Assembly: GCA_946011705.1 (NCBI GenBank)
Contig: CAMGCA010000051.1
Coordinates: 1 to 9,745 of the forward strand
Direction: 5' to 3'
DNA: 9,745 nt
Source of the DNA: an uncultured Clostridia bacterium
Lineage (GTDB): Bacteria > Bacillota > Clostridia > Oscillospirales > Oscillospiraceae
Shown here: in pieces, positions 6,612 to 9,745 of the stretch
Numbering within the stretch: position 1 is the first letter of the stretch
Layout of the letters: every line of letters starts with the position of its first letter
Position numbers and translations under genes: made by a program
Notes under the pieces: generated by a model
What the model was told of the DNA's origin: nothing
What the model saw: only the letters and a program-made list of their open reading frames with translations
The model's database searches: none

Positions 6612-7658
6612 ATGGCAAGAAAACAGCCCACAGATAACGGAATTACCGAACTGAAAATGGCGCTGAAGCAGAAGTCGCTGGGGCGGTTGTATTTTTTCCA
6701 CGGAGAGGAAACCTTCCTGCTGCACCACTATCTGGATCAGATGAAAAAGACCGTACTGGACCCTCTGACGGAGTCATTTAACTACCACCGACTGAACAGC
6801 GAAACCTTTGAACTCCGGGCCTTTGCCGATGCCGTGGAGAATCTGCCTATGATGGCGGAAGCAACCCTTGTCCAGATCGATGATGTGGATATATTCAAGC
6901 TGAATGAGGCTGACCGGGAAAAAATTGCGGAGATTTTGCGGGATATCCCAGACTACTGCACGGTGATTTTTACCTATATCACCACAGCGTGGAAGCCGGA
7001 CAAAAGGCTTAAAAAGCTGTGGGAAGCGGTAGACAGCTGCGGCGTGATCGTCGAATTCGCGAAACAGGATCAGAAGGACCTGATCGCTTGGGTGACCCGT
7101 CATTTTGCTGCCAATCATAAGCGGATTTCATCCGATCTGTGCGCCTACCTGATCGACATTACCGGCGGTACGATGACGGCGCTGAGCAGTGAAATCGATA
7201 AAATCTGCGCCTACTCCGGTGCGGAGGAGATCAAAAAAACCGACATTGACGCGGTGACGGAACCGGTACTGGACGCGGTGGTGTTCCAGATGACAGATCA
7301 GCTCAGCGCCGGACGGTACGACCAGGCCATGCAGAAGCTGCAGCAGCTTCTGAAAATGCAGCAGGAGCCGCTGGCGATTCTGGGCGCGGTGGGCGGTCAC
7401 TACCGCCGTATCAGCGCTGCCCGGACGTTGCTTGACAATGGAAAAGGTGCTTTTGAACTGCAAAAGCTCTGCGGCATCCCGGACTATCCCGCCAGGAAAA
7501 CCATGGAAGCGGCCCGCCGCTGTACGCCGGGATTTTGCGGAATGGCTGCTCAGCTTGTGTTGGAAACCGACTATCGGATGAAAACATCCTTTGATGATCA
7601 GGAGCGGCTGCTGGAACTGCTGATTCTTCGGTTGGCACAGGAGGCGCGGAATGCTTAA
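6612..7658 (+). CDS. holA: DNA polymerase III delta subunit (clamp loader)
   Basis: Opens and loads the beta sliding clamp with delta' and the DnaX proteins. 348 residues, normal for HolA. The N-terminus has LYFFHGEETFLLHHYL (26-41), the degenerate P-loop region of delta, where the family reads 'YLLYGEEPFL'. The middle AAA+ lid region has TGGTMTALSSEIDK (184-197), equivalent to the family 'GNDL..L..EIEKL'. The C-terminal collar domain starts around VFQMTDQLSAGR (226-237) and includes the EPLAILGAVGGHYRR stretch. The ribosome binding site GGAGG (6601-6605) sits inside the end of comEC, 3 bases separate the genes, and the gene overlaps rnmV by 8 bases. The comEC-holA order is common in Bacillota. 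Confidence 0.94.
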   Translation: MARKQPTDNGITELKMALKQKSLGRLYFFHGEETFLLHHYLDQMKKTVLDPLTESFNYHRLNSETFELRAFADAVENLPMMAEATLVQIDDVDIFKLNEADREKIAEILRDIPDYCTVIFTYITTAWKPDKRLKKLWEAVDSCGVIVEFAKQDQKDLIAWVTRHFAANHKRISSDLCAYLIDITGGTMTALSSEIDKICAYSGAEEIKKTDIDAVTEPVLDAVVFQMTDQLSAGRYDQAMQKLQQLLKMQQEPLAILGAVGGHYRRISAARTLLDNGKGAFELQKLCGIPDYPARKTMEAARRCTPGFCGMAAQLVLETDYRMKTSFDDQERLLELLILRLAQEARNA

Positions 7659-8235
7659 AATCAGGGAAGCCATTGTGGTGGAGGGTCGTTACGATAAAAA
7701 TACTCTGTCGCAGATCGTGGATGCACCCATACTGGAAACCTCCGGTTTTGGCATTTTCAAGGATAAAGAGCAGATGTCTCTGCTGCGCCGGGTGGCTGAG
7801 CGGCGAGGGCTGATCGTGTTTACTGATTCCGACGGCGCGGGCTTTGTGATTCGCAATCATATTAAAAGCGCGATTCCCGGAAAGTATCTGAAGCACGCCT
7901 ATATCCCGGATGTGTACGGCAAGGAAAAGCGAAAGTCTGCCCCCGGGAAAGAGGGAAAGCTGGGTGTTGAAGGCCTGACCCCGCAAATTTTAGTAGATTC
8001 TCTGCGCCGTGCCGGTGCGACCATTGAAGGGGAAGATTCCCCGGGAAACAAAGGCATCACCAAGCAGGAGTTGATGGAACGTGGCCTGGCCGGCGGGGCA
8101 GATGCCGGAGCTAAGCGGCAGCAGCTTCTGAAAAAGCTGGGCCTGCCGGAGCGTATGAGTACCAACGCCATGCTGCAGGCCCTGAATCTGCTGTGCTCTC
8201 TAGAAGAGCTGGATGCCATATTGGAACAAATGTAA
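7651..8235 (+). CDS. rnmV: Ribonuclease M5 (Toprim domain, DUF4093 C-terminus)
   Basis: Matures 5S rRNA precursor in Bacillota. 194 residues; the B. subtilis enzyme is about 186. The Toprim core is visible: IVVEGRYD (8-15) with Glu11, FTDSDGAG (57-64) with Asp59 and Asp61, and LGVEG (104-108), matching the family's 'GVEH' region. The C-terminal third carries LMERGLAGGADAGAKRQQL, typical of the M5-specific domain (family 'L...GL.GG..A...R..L'). ATG 7651 has AGGAGG at 7639-7644 and overlaps the holA stop (ATGCTTAA), which indicates translational coupling. In many Bacillota rnmV lies next to rsmA/ksgA; here it sits between holA and an ABC-F gene. A different small Toprim protein is the alternative, but the C-terminal match makes M5 clearly better. 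Confidence 0.9.
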   Translation: MLKIREAIVVEGRYDKNTLSQIVDAPILETSGFGIFKDKEQMSLLRRVAERRGLIVFTDSDGAGFVIRNHIKSAIPGKYLKHAYIPDVYGKEKRKSAPGKEGKLGVEGLTPQILVDSLRRAGATIEGEDSPGNKGITKQELMERGLAGGADAGAKRQQLLKKLGLPERMSTNAMLQALNLLCSLEELDAILEQM

Positions 8236-8247
8236 TGGAGTAAAACC

Positions 8248-9693
8248 ATGGTAGATATACAGGTAACAAATCTGACAAAATTCTTTGTCATCGGCGAGAA
8301 TCTGCTGGAAAACCTGACCTTTGAGATTCAGGAAGGGGAGTGCGTTGCCATTCTGGGCCGAAATGGCTGCGGCAAGACAACGCTTTTTAATATTCTAACC
8401 GGGCAGATGGATTACGATTCCGGTGAGGTTTATGTCAATCCCAACAAGAAACTGGGCCTGATTTCTCAGATTCCCCGGTTCCCGGAGGGTTTCACTGTAG
8501 AAGATGTGCTTCGTTCCGCCTTCGCGGAGATTCTGCGGGTGCGCCAAAAGATGGAACTGCTGGAATGCGAAATGGCAAATGGCGCCACGGACGCGCAGCT
8601 GCGGGAATATGATGTCCTGACCAACCCTTTCCAGACCGGCGGCGGCTACGACATGGACGTGGAAGTGGACAAAATCTGCAACGGCCTTGGCATCACACCG
8701 GAGCAGCGGGGGCAGGAATTTGCCAGCCTGTCCGGCGGCGAAAAAACAAGAGTGAATCTGGCCCGGCTGCTGCTGGAAAAGACGGATATTCTGCTGCTGG
8801 ACGAGCCAACCAACCATCTGGATTTGAACAGCGTGGAGTGGCTGGAGCAGTACATCAACGCCTTCAAGGGTACGGTGCTGACCATCTCTCACGACCGCTA
8901 CTTTATCGATCAGGTGGCCGACCGGGTCATTGAGATCACCGATGGTCACGCGGAATTCTATTCCGGAAACTATTCCTTCTACATGGATGAGAAGCAGGCA
9001 CGGTTCGATTTGCAGTTAAAGCAGTACGAACAGGAGCAGGCCAAGCTCAAGCAGCTGGGCTATACCGTGGAGCGAATGAAGGGCTCGGGCATCAACAACC
9101 GCACCCTCTACCGCCGGGCCATGTCCATCCAGCACCGCATGGAACGAATCCGTAAAACGGAAAAGCCCAAAAAAGAGCGAACCATGAAGGCTTCCTTTGG
9201 GGAAAAGGAGTTTTCCGGGGATATTGTGTTCAAAATGAAAAACGTTTCCAAGTCCTTTGGAGACAGGGTGCTGTTTTCTGACGTGAATCTGACGGTGGAG
9301 GGTGGAGAGCGCATTGCTCTGCTGGGGGACAACGGAACAGGCAAAACCACCTTCATCAAATGTCTGTTGGGGGACGAGGACTGCGCCGGAAAGATCCAGT
9401 TCGGCCCCACCGTGAAATTTGGGTATCTGCCCCAGATCATTCATTTTGACCACCCGGAGCGAAGCCTGTACGACACCATGCTCTACGAGAAGAACTGCAC
9501 TCCCCAGACCGCCCGTGACCGTCTGGGCGCGTTCCTGTTCCAGGGCGAGGATGTATTCAAGCAGGTGGGAAATCTCTCCGGCGGTGAGCAGTCCCGCCTG
9601 CGGCTGTGTATGCTGATGGATGAGAAGATCAACCTTCTGATTCTGGACGAGCCGACCAACCATCTGGATATCGCCTCCCGGGAGTGGGTGTAA
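8248..9693 (+). CDS. ABC-F family ATPase, interrupted by an in-frame stop
   Basis: ABC-F proteins are soluble twin-ATPase factors that act on the ribosome; there are no membrane segments. First ABC domain: Walker A GRNGCGKTT (37-45), signature LSGGE (161-165), Walker B LLLDEPTNHLD with Asp185/Glu186, switch SHDRY (214-218). A charged linker follows (about 235-315). Second domain: Walker A GDNGTGKTT (360-368), signature LSGGEQSR (443-450), Walker B ILDEPTNHLD with Asp467/Glu468. The frame then stops at TAA 9691-9693, codon 482, before the second switch His. Beyond it the same frame continues correctly (see 9694-9745), so the gene is a nonsense mutant or the base is an error. A product of 481 residues would lack the H-switch and the end of the second ATPase domain. 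Start ATG 8248 has GGAG at 8237-8240, 12 bases after rnmV. Nothing in view allows assignment to a named subgroup or to antibiotic resistance. Confidence 0.9.
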   Translation: MVDIQVTNLTKFFVIGENLLENLTFEIQEGECVAILGRNGCGKTTLFNILTGQMDYDSGEVYVNPNKKLGLISQIPRFPEGFTVEDVLRSAFAEILRVRQKMELLECEMANGATDAQLREYDVLTNPFQTGGGYDMDVEVDKICNGLGITPEQRGQEFASLSGGEKTRVNLARLLLEKTDILLLDEPTNHLDLNSVEWLEQYINAFKGTVLTISHDRYFIDQVADRVIEITDGHAEFYSGNYSFYMDEKQARFDLQLKQYEQEQAKLKQLGYTVERMKGSGINNRTLYRRAMSIQHRMERIRKTEKPKKERTMKASFGEKEFSGDIVFKMKNVSKSFGDRVLFSDVNLTVEGGERIALLGDNGTGKTTFIKCLLGDEDCAGKIQFGPTVKFGYLPQIIHFDHPERSLYDTMLYEKNCTPQTARDRLGAFLFQGEDVFKQVGNLSGGEQSRLRLCMLMDEKINLLILDEPTNHLDIASREWV

Positions 9694-9745
9694 GCCGCCA
9701 TCGAGGAATTTGAGGGTGTGCTGCTGTTTGTGTCCCACGACCGGT
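9694..9745 (+). pseudogene. Rest of the ABC-F frame after the in-frame stop, cut by the window edge
   Basis: In the same frame as the gene starting at 8248, the 17 codons after TAA 9691-9693 read AAIEEFEGVLLFVSHDR. This is the expected end of an ABC ATPase core with the switch motif SHDR. The first domain has the same spacing: from its EW pair to SHDR is 15 residues in both halves when the stop is counted as one residue. No start codon with a ribosome binding site is seen here, so it is not a separate gene. The remainder lies outside the window. Confidence 0.8.

Noticed and set aside
9691..9693. Stop-codon reassignment or programmed read-through to explain the ABC-F interruption
   Set aside because: TAA is a normal terminator for four other genes in this window, the stop is UAA rather than UGA, and no read-through context or selenocysteine-type element is apparent.
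8248..9693. ABC-F gene as an antibiotic-resistance determinant
   Set aside because: It lies in a housekeeping operon, and no feature in the sequence points to a resistance subgroup.
1..9745. CRISPR array, insertion sequence, prophage or defence system
   Set aside because: No regularly spaced direct repeats, no transposase or integrase motifs, no terminal inverted repeats, and the genes present are housekeeping types apart from the unknown ones at the left end.

Overview
The window reads as chromosomal DNA of a Gram-positive anaerobe of class Clostridia (Bacillota), probably Oscillospiraceae/Ruminococcaceae-like. The reasons are a T-box leader in front of alaS, strong GGAGG-type ribosome binding sites throughout, the Cys-rich insertion in alanyl-tRNA synthetase, and a ribonuclease M5 of the Bacillota type. 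All supported genes lie on the + strand. No rRNA, tRNA, CRISPR array, insertion sequence or integrase was found.

Layout. Bases 1-345 hold the end of an unknown gene overlapping a small unknown gene of 88 codons. An AT-rich gap (346-452) carries inverted repeats and a promoter. It leads into a 315-residue protein that looks like a shortened and degenerate PaaK-type (phenylacetate-CoA ligase-like) adenylate-forming enzyme. The alaS promoter overlaps the stop codon of that gene. A complete alanine-type T-box riboswitch follows (about 1431-1655) with specifier codon GCC and UGGU acceptor-end pairing, and then alaS (1706-4345) with a hairpin behind it. From 4398 on, four genes follow head to tail with gaps or overlaps of about 12 bases or less: comEC (DNA uptake channel), holA (DNA polymerase III delta, clamp loader), rnmV (RNase M5, 5S rRNA maturation) and a gene for an ABC-F ATPase.

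Functional picture. Most of the window is housekeeping: charging of tRNA-Ala under feedback control by uncharged tRNA, replication clamp loading, 5S rRNA processing and a ribosome-associated ATPase, with the competence channel ComEC in the same transcription unit.

Two things are out of the ordinary. First, the ABC-F gene has an in-frame TAA at 9691-9693, after the second Walker B. The same frame continues beyond it with the expected sequence up to the SHDR switch, so the gene is broken by one nonsense codon or the base is an error. Second, the PaaK-like protein lacks the N-terminal P-loop region and has changes at two core adenylation motifs, so it is probably not an ordinary CoA ligase.
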